Assembly: GCA_944990035.1 (NCBI GenBank)
Contig: CALYLX010000139.1
Span: forward strand, 620,001-684,000
Direction of reading: 5' to 3'
DNA from: Clitopilus passeckerianus
Lineage: Eukaryota > Basidiomycota > Agaricomycetes > Agaricales > Entolomataceae
DNA length: 64,000 nt
Positions 10,542 through 21,108 of the stretch are shown in pieces (within the stretch, counting starts at the first letter, position 1; each line of letters begins with the position of its first letter). Under the pieces are notes generated by a model. It was not told where the DNA came from and did not search any database. It saw nothing but the letters and a program-made list of their open reading frames with translations. The position numbers were made by a program, and so were the translations under genes.

Positions 10542-13018
10542 ATGTCCAAAAACCTGAATTTTGACGTTCTTGCTGACGATCTTGTTTCTACAGAACTGCG
10601 CGGCTTGTTTCGCGCCTATGACGATGATTCGGATTCAAGCTCAAGAAACTCGCAAATCAGGAAAAAGTCCAGGCAGGTGCTGAACGAGGATCAACCTGTT
10701 AAGAAGAAGAAAAACCATGGATGTCTGGAGAAGCTGCCAGAAATGCCCCTCGACGTGGTCTATAATGTGCGACATTGGTTTTTGTGATCTTAACAGCGAC
10801 TGACCTAACCTCAGATCCTTCTCTGTCTAGGTCCTATGGATCTACTCAATCTCTCGAGGACAAGTAAGGAACTGCGAAGTCTCGTCATGAATAAGTCCAT
10901 GGCACATATTTGGAAGAAGGCCCTCATCCGACTAGGCTGTCCGCCTTGCACCCTGGAGTTCAGCGAGCCACACTACGTCGAGTTCCTTTTTGACCCTAGC
11001 TGTCATGTGCGTCAGTCTTCTGGTCGGGTCGCATTATCTACTCACCTTTTGCTTTAAGTATTGCTTCGAAAAAATGCGTACTTACTCCTTCATGATGCCC
11101 CTCACCAACGCTTGTCGTGAATGTGTGAAATATGGGGGGTAAGTTTGATCACTCTTCGGGGGATTAGATTTCTACTAATTCTCTACAAGTGAATTCTTTC
11201 GTCTAAGGGATGAATGGGATATAGAGATTCTTAACAAGGTGACGTACGCCGCTGGAAATGGAGGTACGTGAAGTTGACGTCGTCGCCTTACTTTGAATTA
11301 ATGGCACCTCGTAGTGCACCATTCCGGATTCTACGAAGATTGGAGGAAGCTCCACGAGGATGCACGGAAGGCCCATGGGGACAAATCAGGACCCGTAAGC
11401 GAAAGGTGGTACCAGGATAAAGCTGATGAGGCTGAGGAGTTACTGAAGGTAATTTACTCATCCTTCGTGAATGATCCCCACTAAATCGTAGCCGCTAGAC
11501 GCGCTAACCTATTACGGAGTGGTTCAAGCAGTGCGAACTGGATAAATCCAAAGCCATGGACGACTTTGCGGAAAAACCAGTTGTACGTGGTTTCCTGCAT
11601 GATATCAATCGCCCGTTTATACAGGTATTTGTTGCAGCGTGCTCTCCAAGTTGCGAGACGAAAGTATATGTGTATTCTTACACCTTGTCTAACATACGCT
11701 GATGTGGTGGTCAGGTTTCGGCGAGGATTTGGATCGTCTGGAAACGGCAAAGATGGATCATCCGCCTTAAAGAATTTGAACGGAGTCTCTGCACCAAGGC
11801 CCATCAACGAGTCCAGTATGTCAACTCTTCTCGGTGCCTAATAAAAAGCTAACTGTTCGCAGTCTGGAAATCCATACGACTGCCAGTGGTCACGCTCTTG
11901 CGGCAACACAAGGCTGAACGTCTCAAACGGGAGAGTATTGAAGCTCAATGCCCTCGTTTGAAGCTGTTCTCCGAGCTGTACTCCTATTTTAGACGCGAAC
12001 AACCCGTCAATGCCATCCTGCCCTCATGCGGCGACTTTGCCGCCAAGTCAAGCGTTTCTTCTATCATCAAGTCTCCACCTGAAAACGAAGTCTCACGCAG
12101 CGATCTCGAGAGGGCGTTCACAGAATGTCGAGATGCTTCGTTAGAATGGCGTTCATCCTGCGAAGCCTTCCTTGTGAAGTTGATGAAAGAACATCTGCCA
12201 AAGACGACAGCCACCGACCTCAGCGCCCCACCACCGTCTTCCAATGTCAACACTGCCGTTCCCTCGTCTTCTATCCCCAGGTTCTTATCCATAACTGCCT
12301 CATATCTCGTGTTGGCACCTACAACCAAATCTCGACGAAGTTCGAGAACATTCGCACACAAACTGGGACCGTACACTGGAACGCGGGGAAGTACCTCTCC
12401 TTCGACCCCAAAGCACACGCAAACGCCCTAAAGCTGCAGCAAGACTACCACATTGACGTGTCGGTGGATGACCTGACCAAGGTCACCCTTTTCGAATGCC
12501 GAGACTGTTCCTCGACGGACTACCTCAAGAGACGTGTACTAATGACATGGTGTACTGCAGTAAGAACAACTCCGCCATTCAACATCCGGTCTCAATCACG
12601 TCCACAAACAGATCGGCCATTACGAGTGAGCCACACATTCGACAACGCAGGAAGGCATCTGCAGAGCCGAATTCGACAACGACGAGAGGGTAAAGATCCT
12701 GAACAAATGTTGGCATTATCAATTTCGCTCCGAATACCAATCGTACCTCTATGAAGGGTGTTCAACTCCTTTCTTCTGTGTACACTGTCAGAAGAGGCTC
12801 AACTTGGTTGAGGCGTACTCGGATCGCTCCGACCACAAGGCCTGGTAAGCCATGTGCAACTTTTGTACGCTTATCTGACCGCCCTGTTTGCTAGCTATAA
12901 GAAAGGTGACGTGCCATCTCTGGGCGTTAATTTTATAGCCCACATTGATATTCAGAATGTCAAGCTTGGAGGCCGATTTGGAGACGGGTGTCTGAAGTAC
13001 CCAGAATTCGGCGCTTGA
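10542..13018 (+). pseudogene. F-box protein with Cys-rich zinc-type regions, multi-exon, apparently broken
   Basis: Member of a common Agaricomycete F-box family. The first exons read cleanly: 10542-10766 (acidic Ser stretch, KKKK patch, then the F-box start LEKLPEMPLDVVYN), 10815-11006 (GPMDLLNLSRTSKELRSLV, then YVEFLFDPSCH), 11059-11138 (NACRECVKYGG, a Cys pair), 11190-11263 and 11315-11448. Later pieces carry QPVNAILPSCGDFA and LEWRSSCEAFLVKLM, then Cys pairs FQCQHC, FECRDC and PFFCVHCQKR likely to bind zinc. Two defects follow. At the C run 12226-12229 the frame shifts (SAPP to TTVFQCQHC), consistent with one lost C. At 12627-12629 a TGA interrupts GHYE/ATHSTTQ. No plausible introns explain them. 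The last exon ends at TGA 13016-13018. It is either decaying, or intact with sequence errors in homopolymers. Confidence 0.6.
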
Positions 13019-13800
13019 TATGTTTATCTATCATTTCCCGAGCTACAATTCGAATGCTGGCCCGTCATTAGCAAACAATATCAAATGGATTAGTCCCTTA
13101 TCTCAAGGCAATGGATACCTGCTCATTGGCTGATTTTCTTCCATCGTGACATTGTTCAGAGACCCTTGTGAGCCCCTTGTGAGCGCCCGACTGTGATACT
13201 GTATCAGTGTATGGCGTGCGGGTGTGACAGCACCACGTGAGCATGGTCAATAATTCGGATTGGCTATCGGCCGACGGCTGGGGCCTGCCCACATCCAGCG
13301 GGGGCCCGCCTTTGATCTGCTTTAGTGCCAAGATCGGTGCCTACAGAGAGCTTATGTGTTGAGAGTAGAACACAGAAATTGGGTCGGTCAACGTCATATC
13401 GCATTTTGGATAAGCAAGAGAGTTTTACATGAGTACATGAATACATAAGTATCGGCATGTGGGAGTGTCCTAGGGCTTTCCAAGTTCATCATCCAAACTA
13501 TCCAAGAACTGCCTTAGTAACCTCTAATAGCTTTTTTCTTGACCCTTCTTTTAGGCGGTGTAGGGAGTCGAAGATACCCCACGTCAATGAAGTCACGAAG
13601 GCGAAGCGTTGTGACATCGGGATGGAGCACCAAATCCTTCTCATCAATTGAAGTCTGCTTGCTCGGGCTAGGAGAAAACAGTCGGGTAAGTGCAGCTCCG
13701 ACGTGTCCAAAAAGCCTTACAAACACCTGAGTATCCAAGTTCCTGTCAGGCTAGTTAGGGATAACCACACGATTTGGCCCACATACAACCGCCTGGAGAG
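13019..13800. other. Intergenic between two F-box genes
   Basis: No supported gene. A short minus-strand open stretch (13514-13738, with DEKDLVLHPDVTTLRLRDF) may be leftover 3' sequence of the broken F-box gene to its right, but I cannot align it. Confidence 0.3.
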
Positions 13801-13839
13801 ATTTAGGCAACGAGCCCTTGGTCGAGTGGATGAAGACAC

Positions 13840-14455
13840 TTCGAAACCACTCGTAAGAGCTTGTGGTAGAGGGTAATATAATGAGCGTACTCTCGGTTTT
13901 CTGCGATACAGGAATAGCAGTACCGCCGACCGAGCTGCAACATAACGCGCCCTTGAGGTTCTACACATGCCAGTCAATCAAGGATAAGCCACAGCAAGCG
14001 GTGAGACGTACATCACAGCGAATGCCGTAGGCAAGATGCGCAAAAATGATTTTATTCATATCGGTAGGGCATGGCGTTAGCTTGGGCTCGTTTTGTCGGG
14101 CCGTCTTCCTAGCAACCTTCGATGATTTGTGAACCAAAATATTACGTAGGGCCGGAGACGTGCGTGACAGACTAAGAACGTCCCCCGGGTCGAGAAACGA
14201 CACCACCTGTGGGTCACATCACTGTGTCAGCACCTACACCTTGGGTTTTCGGCGAAAGCAAATTACCTCGTATAACATATCTGGTGGAAGCAATTCCCGT
14301 CCTCGTGGATTCGCTATTTTACGGCCTTTTTTTTTGAGACATTTTCCTCTTAGTTGCCTTCCTTGTTTTTCGCGGAGGTTTATGCTTGGGGTCGTCATCG
14401 CTTTCTGAGTGAAGATTATCGTGAGGTGGATGCACAGGGAATAAGGAAATTTCAT
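13840..14455 (-). pseudogene. 5' part of a second F-box/Cys-type gene, broken
   Basis: Minus-strand remnant of the same family as the gene at 10.5-13.0 kb. A charged leader (ESDDDPKHKPPRKTRKATKR) runs into a nine-A tract (T9 on the plus strand near 14327-14335), where the frame changes to KKGRKIANPRGRELLPPDML. After an intron (GTAATT to CCACAG) comes the F-box, VVSFLDPGDVLSLSRTSPAL, then ILVHKSSKVARKTA and FAHLAYGIRCD. A further piece, LGRRYCYSCIAENRE, keeps a CxxC pair and ends in a stop near 13806. The 3' two-thirds of the family protein is missing. Loss of one A from an A10 tract would explain the shift. Confidence 0.5.
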
Positions 14456-14720
14456 ACCATAGTAGCTCCTCTTAATAGTCTACCCCATTGTGATCGCTGT
14501 ATCGAGTAGAACCGAAGATATGGAGGAGGTGCCAGCGACACCTGCTTTCGGGTTCGGAAGAACTTGAATTTTGAAATGCAAATTGCTGTGGACGCGTTCG
14601 TCACAGAGGCACGTGGAACGTGACAGCGTGATGGCCGAGTGGCGTCACTCCCGGTTCTACCGGAACCGCATCATTGAACACTTTTGTTGTCTACACTCAC
14701 GTTGAAGCTAACCAGCAGAA

Positions 14721-16323
14721 ATGATCGACCTTCCCATAGAACTGTGGATTCGTATTCTCGATCTACTGCCCAGAGAATCCCGAAAACTCCTGTATCCTGT
14801 GAATCTGACTTTCATGGATATCATTCTTGCGGAGAAGTATCGCAAAGTTCGTGTAGGCGACTTCCTGGCGCGCTTCAAAGAGAAACGCATCTTGAAATAT
14901 ATCGAGCACATCAGGTGCGTAACTGCGTTGTATAACTTGGATCTCGACTGACCTTGACCCTTTTATGACAGTAAACCTCAGATCGTTCAATACATAAGGC
15001 ATATCACCATCGTGCTTGCCCCGGATGTGGTCCTTGTCCATCGTCCCGCGGTACCCGGTCAAGCCATGGCTGACTTTAAGGCCCGCGCAGCCATGAAGTA
15101 TCCAGGCTGGGGAGGCATTGGCTACCCTGTCAAGAAGATAGGTGAAGCTGTGGCTTCGTTCCTTTCACAAGCATCGAACGCCGACTCGCTCTCCATCGGG
15201 GGATGGAGGAATGCCACCGACGAGCCACTCTCGGGCTTGATGGAGTTTATATGGAATCGTTTTTCTTCTCGGGTTCGGTGCCTTGAATTAATTGGCTACC
15301 CCTCTGCTATCACCGAAACACTATCCACGCCCCTTCCTCCACTCCCGAATCTTGAGGATCTGACACTGAGCTTCCACGCGACCTCCACGCTTTCAGCGAC
15401 CTCGGCGTTAGTACGTGAGAAGGCTCTTTCCAAGGTCGTCACTTCATTGCTCAACCATACCGCACCTACTATCCGAAGCCTTTCGTTGATCTCAACGACA
15501 GGATCATCGTTTTCCCCAAATGCAGTCCTCCCTCGCCTTAACGGCGCCTCCAACTTGACGAATCTGAGGCTCGAGCTCATCGGATCTGACGAAGAACCAC
15601 ATGACTTCGCAATTATCCACGACTTCGTCATACGGAATTCTGCGAAGCTTACCTCCCTCGAATTCACGCCCCAAGAATTGGCACCAGCTGCCAACGACGC
15701 GGTGGAAACCTCGATAACCAAGGGCTCTACCCCTCTGCAACTCGTTTCACTCAGTGTACTTCCAACCTATCTCGACACTCCCGCATCCACCAGTGTCAAG
15801 AACATCCGAAGATTCATTGCTCCGTCACGATATACACTCACGTCCTTGACCCTCTCCGACGGATTCATTTATCTTTCAGAGCTGAGAGAGATTATCAGCG
15901 CCTTGGACCCGGATTGTAATGCTTTAACTATCCTTGACGCCAGGGTTGCGACCATCACCCCTCAACATCTAGAATTCTTGACCAAAACCCTGCTGAATCT
16001 AACTACGCTGACTTTACGATCAACCACGCTGCTGCATGATGTTACCATTGAAACGGAATGTATCGTGCGGAATGGCGATGATATGACCGTCGACACTGGG
16101 ATAACTGTACGTATAGCTTCTGTCTATATGAACCCCACTTAAATCAAGTTGTTTCTAGATGCCGAAACTCTTCTTTAACAAGCTTGAACCCAAGATGTAC
16201 CCCCATCCTAAACTCTCGTGCCTTTCTGTAGAGCGCACGAGGTACCACGCTCCCCTTCCCCCGAACTGGGAGTATTGCCTACGGACAGCGATACCTTCAT
16301 TAGCGTACGTCTATTGCCGCTGA
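14721..16323 (+). CDS. F-box-like protein, Agaricomycete type (paralog of 7935-9581)
   Basis: Predicted 497-aa F-box-like protein. Exons are 14721-14914, 14972-16106 and 16159-16323; phases agree. The F-box-like start is IDLPIELWIRILDLLPRES, then VNLTFMDIILAEKYRKVRVG, matching the paralog at 7.9-9.6 kb (LPNEIWLHVANFIPKD; VNKMFMDLALSEKYAEVQIG). Exon 2 is 1,135 nt in both. The body has repeated leucine-rich segments (LEDLTLSFHATSTLS, NLTNLRLELIG, LTSLTLSDGF). The end has the conserved NWEYCLRTAIPSL block. Inferred role: substrate recognition in an SCF E3 ligase; the target is unknown. No signal peptide. Confidence 0.8.
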
Positions 16324-16876
16324 GTCGGTTGGCGACATCAGTCACCCGTGCTAGGTCAGTGGAATACGCTGGATTGTGGGGTCTTCCTGCCAAAGTTGAC
16401 TATTTTTGTCCAGTCATGGCGTACCCTCCGTCTTTCACCGATCATTCCACTAGATGATTCTGCCACCGCTCATATCGGAAATGACTTGTCCAGTGATTAC
16501 TTAGGTCTGGAATAGAATCTGTCCTTCTCATATCTCTCACAATACGACTTCGTGACCAATTTTCCATCCCATTATCCTCAACACTGAAATCTATGTTCAA
16601 ACTGCACTTTTCCGAGTGTTCCTTAACGATCCTTTTATCTACTCACGCAGGGTGTAACTCTATTTGAGGTTACATTGGCGCTTTTTCAGCCACAGAGGCG
16701 CTGAAAGGCAGATGATCGATCATGGTGTGTCGATCCTCCTTACACGTTTCACCACCACGTTCCCCGGCGGTGAGGGATATTCTCCAGACTCTAGTGCCGC
16801 CCTGCTCCCTTTAAAGCTGTCTGGTGAACATCCATTGCATCCCCGTCATACCATCTCCTCATTCATCCCCGCCGTC
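16324..16876. other. Intergenic, promoter side of BBE-like gene 1
   Basis: About 550 bp without a convincing gene. A frame open from 16664 runs into the oxidase start but reads as non-coding leader. No clear TATA box. Confidence 0.4.
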
Positions 16877-18619
16877 ATGTCTAGTGAATTGATTATCGCT
16901 GCTTCCAACTTACTTGAACAGCGATTTCCAGACAAGGTATACCGTCCTGGTACGTATCACGCATCTCTCTCTCTACATCCACTGATATCTGCCTAGAATC
17001 GGAGGAATATGGCAAGGACGTATTCCATTTCCTGGGTACTGCCTCTCTCCCGTCCGCGTGCAGCATCAGGCCATCTTCTATCGAGGACGTCGCTGAAATC
17101 GTAAGTACTTCGAAATCAGGTATCGCCCTTTATTAACTATTTTCTCAGCTCAACATAATCGGACGAGATGACATTCGGTGCCCGTTCGCAGTATGTTCAC
17201 GTTTGATCTTCACGCCGTATGTTAATTTACCCGAATGTGCAGGTAAAGAGCGGAGGACATTCCGGGAACTCAGGCTTTAGTTCGACAAACGGAATTCAGA
17301 TCTCTATGGCCAATTTCAAGGAGATAACCTATGACAAAAAATCCCAGACCGTGAGGGTCGGGAGTGGCCTACTCTGGGAGCAGGTCTACGCTGCGCTCGA
17401 TAAGTACAATGTAACCGTTGTAGGCGGACGAATTGCCGGGGTCGGTGAGTATTTCTTTGACGCGTAGTGACAACGATCATCTCATTTCTATAAGGCACCG
17501 GTTTACTCCTTGGCGGTGGATTCTCGTGGATTACCGAAGAGTACGGGCTGAGCATCGACACCATCGTTGCTTATGACCTTGTGCTCCCCGATGGCTCTTA
17601 CGTCGAAGTTACGGAGAATTCGGACCCAGATCTCTTCTTTGCGCTGAAAGGCGGTTGCAACAACTTCGGAATCGTGACAACATTCACGCTCAAGGCCTTC
17701 CCTATCGGAAAAGTTTGGGTATGTCCACAATATATACCATCAGGGTGTTACTGAGTGATGTTCCTCAAGGCAGGCGTGATTACCTATTCGCTCGACTATA
17801 ATGAACGACTATTACAGGCGATATCGAACTTCAGCATTGGAAACACGGACATAAAAGCGGAGATCATAGCTAGCTACACGTTTGCTGGACCTGCAGTAAG
17901 TCTAATGTTCTGTGTTTCTTACTGAAACCCTGATCATCGCTTTCAAGCCTGTATGGCAGCTTTTGTTGTTTTATAATGGCCCATTGGAACCGAAGGTCTT
18001 CCAATCGTTCTTGGAAATTCCGGCTCTGTCGAAGGATGTTGGACCTCGATCACTGGCCGACTTCGTAGAGTTGACTCGCATGCCTCCGTGAGTTGCCATA
18101 ATCCGGTTGGTCTTAAACGTTTGACTGACCGAAATAAACAGGTTCCAAGGTGGGACTGCCCACACGGTTCCGATCAGGCAATATACCCTCCCTGTGCTCA
18201 AACAGATCCAAGAGTCGTGGAACGAACTCAGCTCGAATGCTAGCCGTGACAGCCGGTCTCTCACCGCCGCAGTATTCATGGTCGAGCCTTTTACGCAGGC
18301 CTTCAAGCATAGCACGCCCTCCGCCTACCCTCACTCTCCAGATCGCATGCTTACTCCATCCCTCCTTTTCGTGACCTTCGCCAACCCGGATGATGCAACA
18401 TACTTTGACGCAGCCCTTCGTAAAGCCACTCAGGCTATTCAGCTAGCTGCCATTGGTGATGGCCAGACCAAACCCGACGATATTTGTTATCCCAACTATG
18501 CCCTGGCGGACACTCCCCTGGAGCTTCTGTATGGAGAGAACCTTCCACGTTTGAAGGATATCAGGGCGAAATATGACCCCAAGAACATCATGGGTCTGAC
18601 TGGAGGCTTCAAACTATGA
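16877..18619 (+). CDS. Berberine-bridge-enzyme-like FAD-linked oxidoreductase, copy 1
   Basis: Flavin oxidase of the PCMH-type FAD domain plus BBE C-terminal family (462 aa). Eight exons: 16877-16949, 16997-17100, 17149-17190, 17243-17444, 17495-17718, 17770-17895, 17948-18087 and 18142-18619. FAD-binding signature: VKSGGHSGNSGF, where His79 is the expected 8-alpha-histidyl attachment residue; then VRVGSGLLWEQVY and the GLLLGGGFSW loop. The second covalent Cys of bicovalent members is absent (GRIAGVGTG), so attachment should be through His only. The C-terminal BBE segment reads YPNYALADTPLELLYG and YDPKNIMGLTGGFKL. Start chosen at MSSELIIAA. It lacks the signal peptide of copy 2, so it is probably intracellular, or a 5' exon is missed. 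Family members oxidise sugars, alcohols or alkaloid-like substrates; the substrate here is unknown. Confidence 0.9.
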
Positions 18620-19043
18620 CGAGCTCCTATGAAATAATGAATGTGCTCCTGTAGCCGATGTTGTACAAATAACGGAATCATATATAGTATCCCTGAAGCT
18701 CAGATGCGGACGTGTTCAAGGAGCGCTAGAACAGACGCCGGAATTTGTTCTTATGCCAGCCACTTTACCCTAGCCTCTAGCACCTAGTCGGCAAATCGTT
18801 CAAACCATCATGATCATCGGGCGGATTCTGGCCACCAGTCTTCCTCTCCTTGACACCTTTGCGATGCGCATGAAGAGCTGTATCATTGACTTTCACGATG
18901 CCAAAAACAGACTCGGTTGAACTTGGAGCGGTTGCACCGCTGCTTGCTCCTCACACGGCCATCTCTAACCGGGTGCATCGAAGAGAGCCCGGGGTAGCAG
19001 ACGACAAACACGTTCTACTTCTTCTTCATTGTCCTTGACTGTG
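18620..19043. other. Intergenic between the two oxidase genes
   Basis: Mostly no content I recognise. On the minus strand a ~55-codon open stretch (about 18950 to 18777, with VNDTALHAHRKGVKERKTGG near its middle) ends in TAG. It has no ATG and could be a stray last exon, but I see no partner exon. Confidence 0.3.
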
Positions 19044-20863
19044 ATGTTCAGTAGTTTGGTTATCCAGCTGACGGCCGCTCTGGGAGCTTTGGCTGCTGTC
19101 CAGGCTGCTGACGTCGCTCGCCCTTCGCCATTCGGAGCCATTGTTGCGTGCTCGCTTCTCAAACAAACGCTCCCTAGCCGGGTTCACCTTCCGGGTATGT
19201 TGACTTTATCTGCCCTTGTTACCTACGTTGCTAATGCGTTTCTGAAGGTTCACAGGAGTATGATCAAGACATATTTCACTTTGACCAAACGTCTACACAA
19301 AACTCCACATGCAGTGTTACACCGTCATCAGCCGAAGATATTCAGAAAATTGCGAGTATTTCTAGCCTAGAACGATATAACTCTATTCATATCTCTGCAG
19401 CTCAGCATTGTTGGCCGCAAGGACATACGATCGCCTTTCGCCGTATGTCGTCATCTTTCGTGCTTTCGAGCATGTTGGGGTTAACTCCGGACATCCTAGG
19501 TTAAAGGCGGAGGCCACACATTCAATCCTGGTTTCAGTTCCACCCCAGGTGTTCAGATATCCCTGTCATTGTTCAAGCACCTCTCCTACGATCGACGATC
19601 CCAAACTGTCAGGGTTGGGGCTGGTCTTACATGGGGCGAAATCTACGAGGGATTAGATCCGTATGGGGTGACAGCCGTAGGCGGTCGTGTTCCTGGCGTT
19701 GGTTGGTACCTTTTTAGACGATCTTCCCGGTATATTCTGACCATCCTCACAGGCCTTGGTCTTCTCCTCGGAGGGGGATATTCGTGGCTAAGCGACCAAC
19801 ATGGACTCGGTGTCGACAACATTGTCTCCATGGACGTCGTCCTACCCGATGGGCGTTTCGTCACTGTATCGGACAGGTCAAGGCCGGAGGTTTTCTTTGC
19901 CCTCAAAGGAGGCATGAACAAGTTCGGGATAGTAACTTCGTTTGTCTTGAAAACCTACCCTATTGGAAGCATTTGGGTAGGTTTAACCTCTCTCTTTCGT
20001 AATCAGCAGACTAACCTACGAGCTAGGCTGGTGCTATCATCTATTCGACTGATCAGCAAGACAAAGTCATCCAGGCGCTAGCCGATTTCAGCGTGAACAA
20101 TACCGACCATAAAGCTCAACTGGTCGGTGTATACCTACACTCCGGGAATACGGCAAGTCTTCACCGTCTCCCATTACTGCTTTCACTAAACCTCGCTCAG
20201 ACCTTCTGGGAGGTAAACGTCTTCTATGACGGAACAACCCCAACAGTCTTTCAGCCATTCCTCGACATCCCATCGGAGGAAAAGAAGGTTGGGATAACGA
20301 CCTTTAATGCATTTGCCGCAGCAAGTGCTTTTCCCCCGTAAGTGAACTCCTGGTCTCGTAACATAGGATACTCAACCTTCGAAAGGAATATCGGAGGCAC
20401 CTTCCATACGGTTCCCATCGTCAACTATACCGTGCCTCTCCTAAAGTCCATCGTTGTGCAATGCGATGAAGCCCACGCCAAAGCTCTCAAAGATCGACGC
20501 TCCATCAGCAATCTGCATTTCATCGTTGAGCCATTCGCCGGCGCTTTCAATCACAATACGCATTCTGCATACCCCCATTCTCCAGACCGCCAGGTCACGC
20601 CTTCAAGCCTTTGGTACGTTTTCACGGACACGGCAGACGCAGATTACTTCCACGATGCTACTTGGGACCTATCCAATGCCATTCAAAAGGCAGCTGTTCG
20701 CGAAGGGCAGAGCCGATGGGACGACGTACGGTATCCAGCGTACGCTCTGGGCGATACACCTCTGGAGCAGCTATATGGCAATAATGTTCCGCTGTTGAAG
20801 AAGATTCAGGCCATTGTGGATCCGAAGCATGTAATGGGTCTGACTGGAGGGTTCAGGTTGTAG
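19044..20863 (+). CDS. Berberine-bridge-enzyme-like FAD-linked oxidoreductase, copy 2 (secreted)
   Basis: Tandem paralog of the gene at 16.9 kb, 487 aa in eight exons: 19044-19194, 19248-19351, 19401-19442, 19500-19701, 19753-19976, 20027-20152, 20201-20337 and 20386-20863. Exons 2-6 and 8 have exactly the same lengths as in copy 1, which fixes the model. A signal peptide is clear: MFSSLVIQLTAALGALAAVQA. FAD domain: VKGGGHTFNPGF with the His for covalent FAD, VRVGAGLTWGEIYEG, and GLLLGGGYSWLS. BBE domain: YPAYALGDTPLEQLYG, VDPKHVMGLTGGFRL. Introns 2 (19352-19400) and 6 (20153-20200) begin with GC instead of GT. Inferred: secreted oxidase producing H2O2 from a sugar or other alcohol; substrate unknown. 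Confidence 0.9.
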
Positions 20864-21108
20864 CACCAGAGAATTGTCCGGTAATTTACGCAAATTACAA
20901 TGAGAATGTGTTACATATATATTGATGAATTTGATACGAGTCCTACTTCGAAAATTACACTGAGTGCATGGATGGTGGTAGACTTCATGGCAGGTCGATT
21001 AACAGACTTGAGTGTGATGGCCACCACGAATTTTCCAGCCGTCAGTGGCAGGGCCTGATTGATATCATTAATACCTTTCTGTCTCCGTTCACAGACTCTG
21101 GTCAAACA

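Noticed and set aside
14626..14680. tRNA-like sequence (GATGGCCGAGTGG then CCGGTTCTACCGG)
   Set aside because: Resembles an A box of a class II tRNA, but the two parts are too close, there is no anticodon arm or matching acceptor stem, and it lies just before an F-box gene start.
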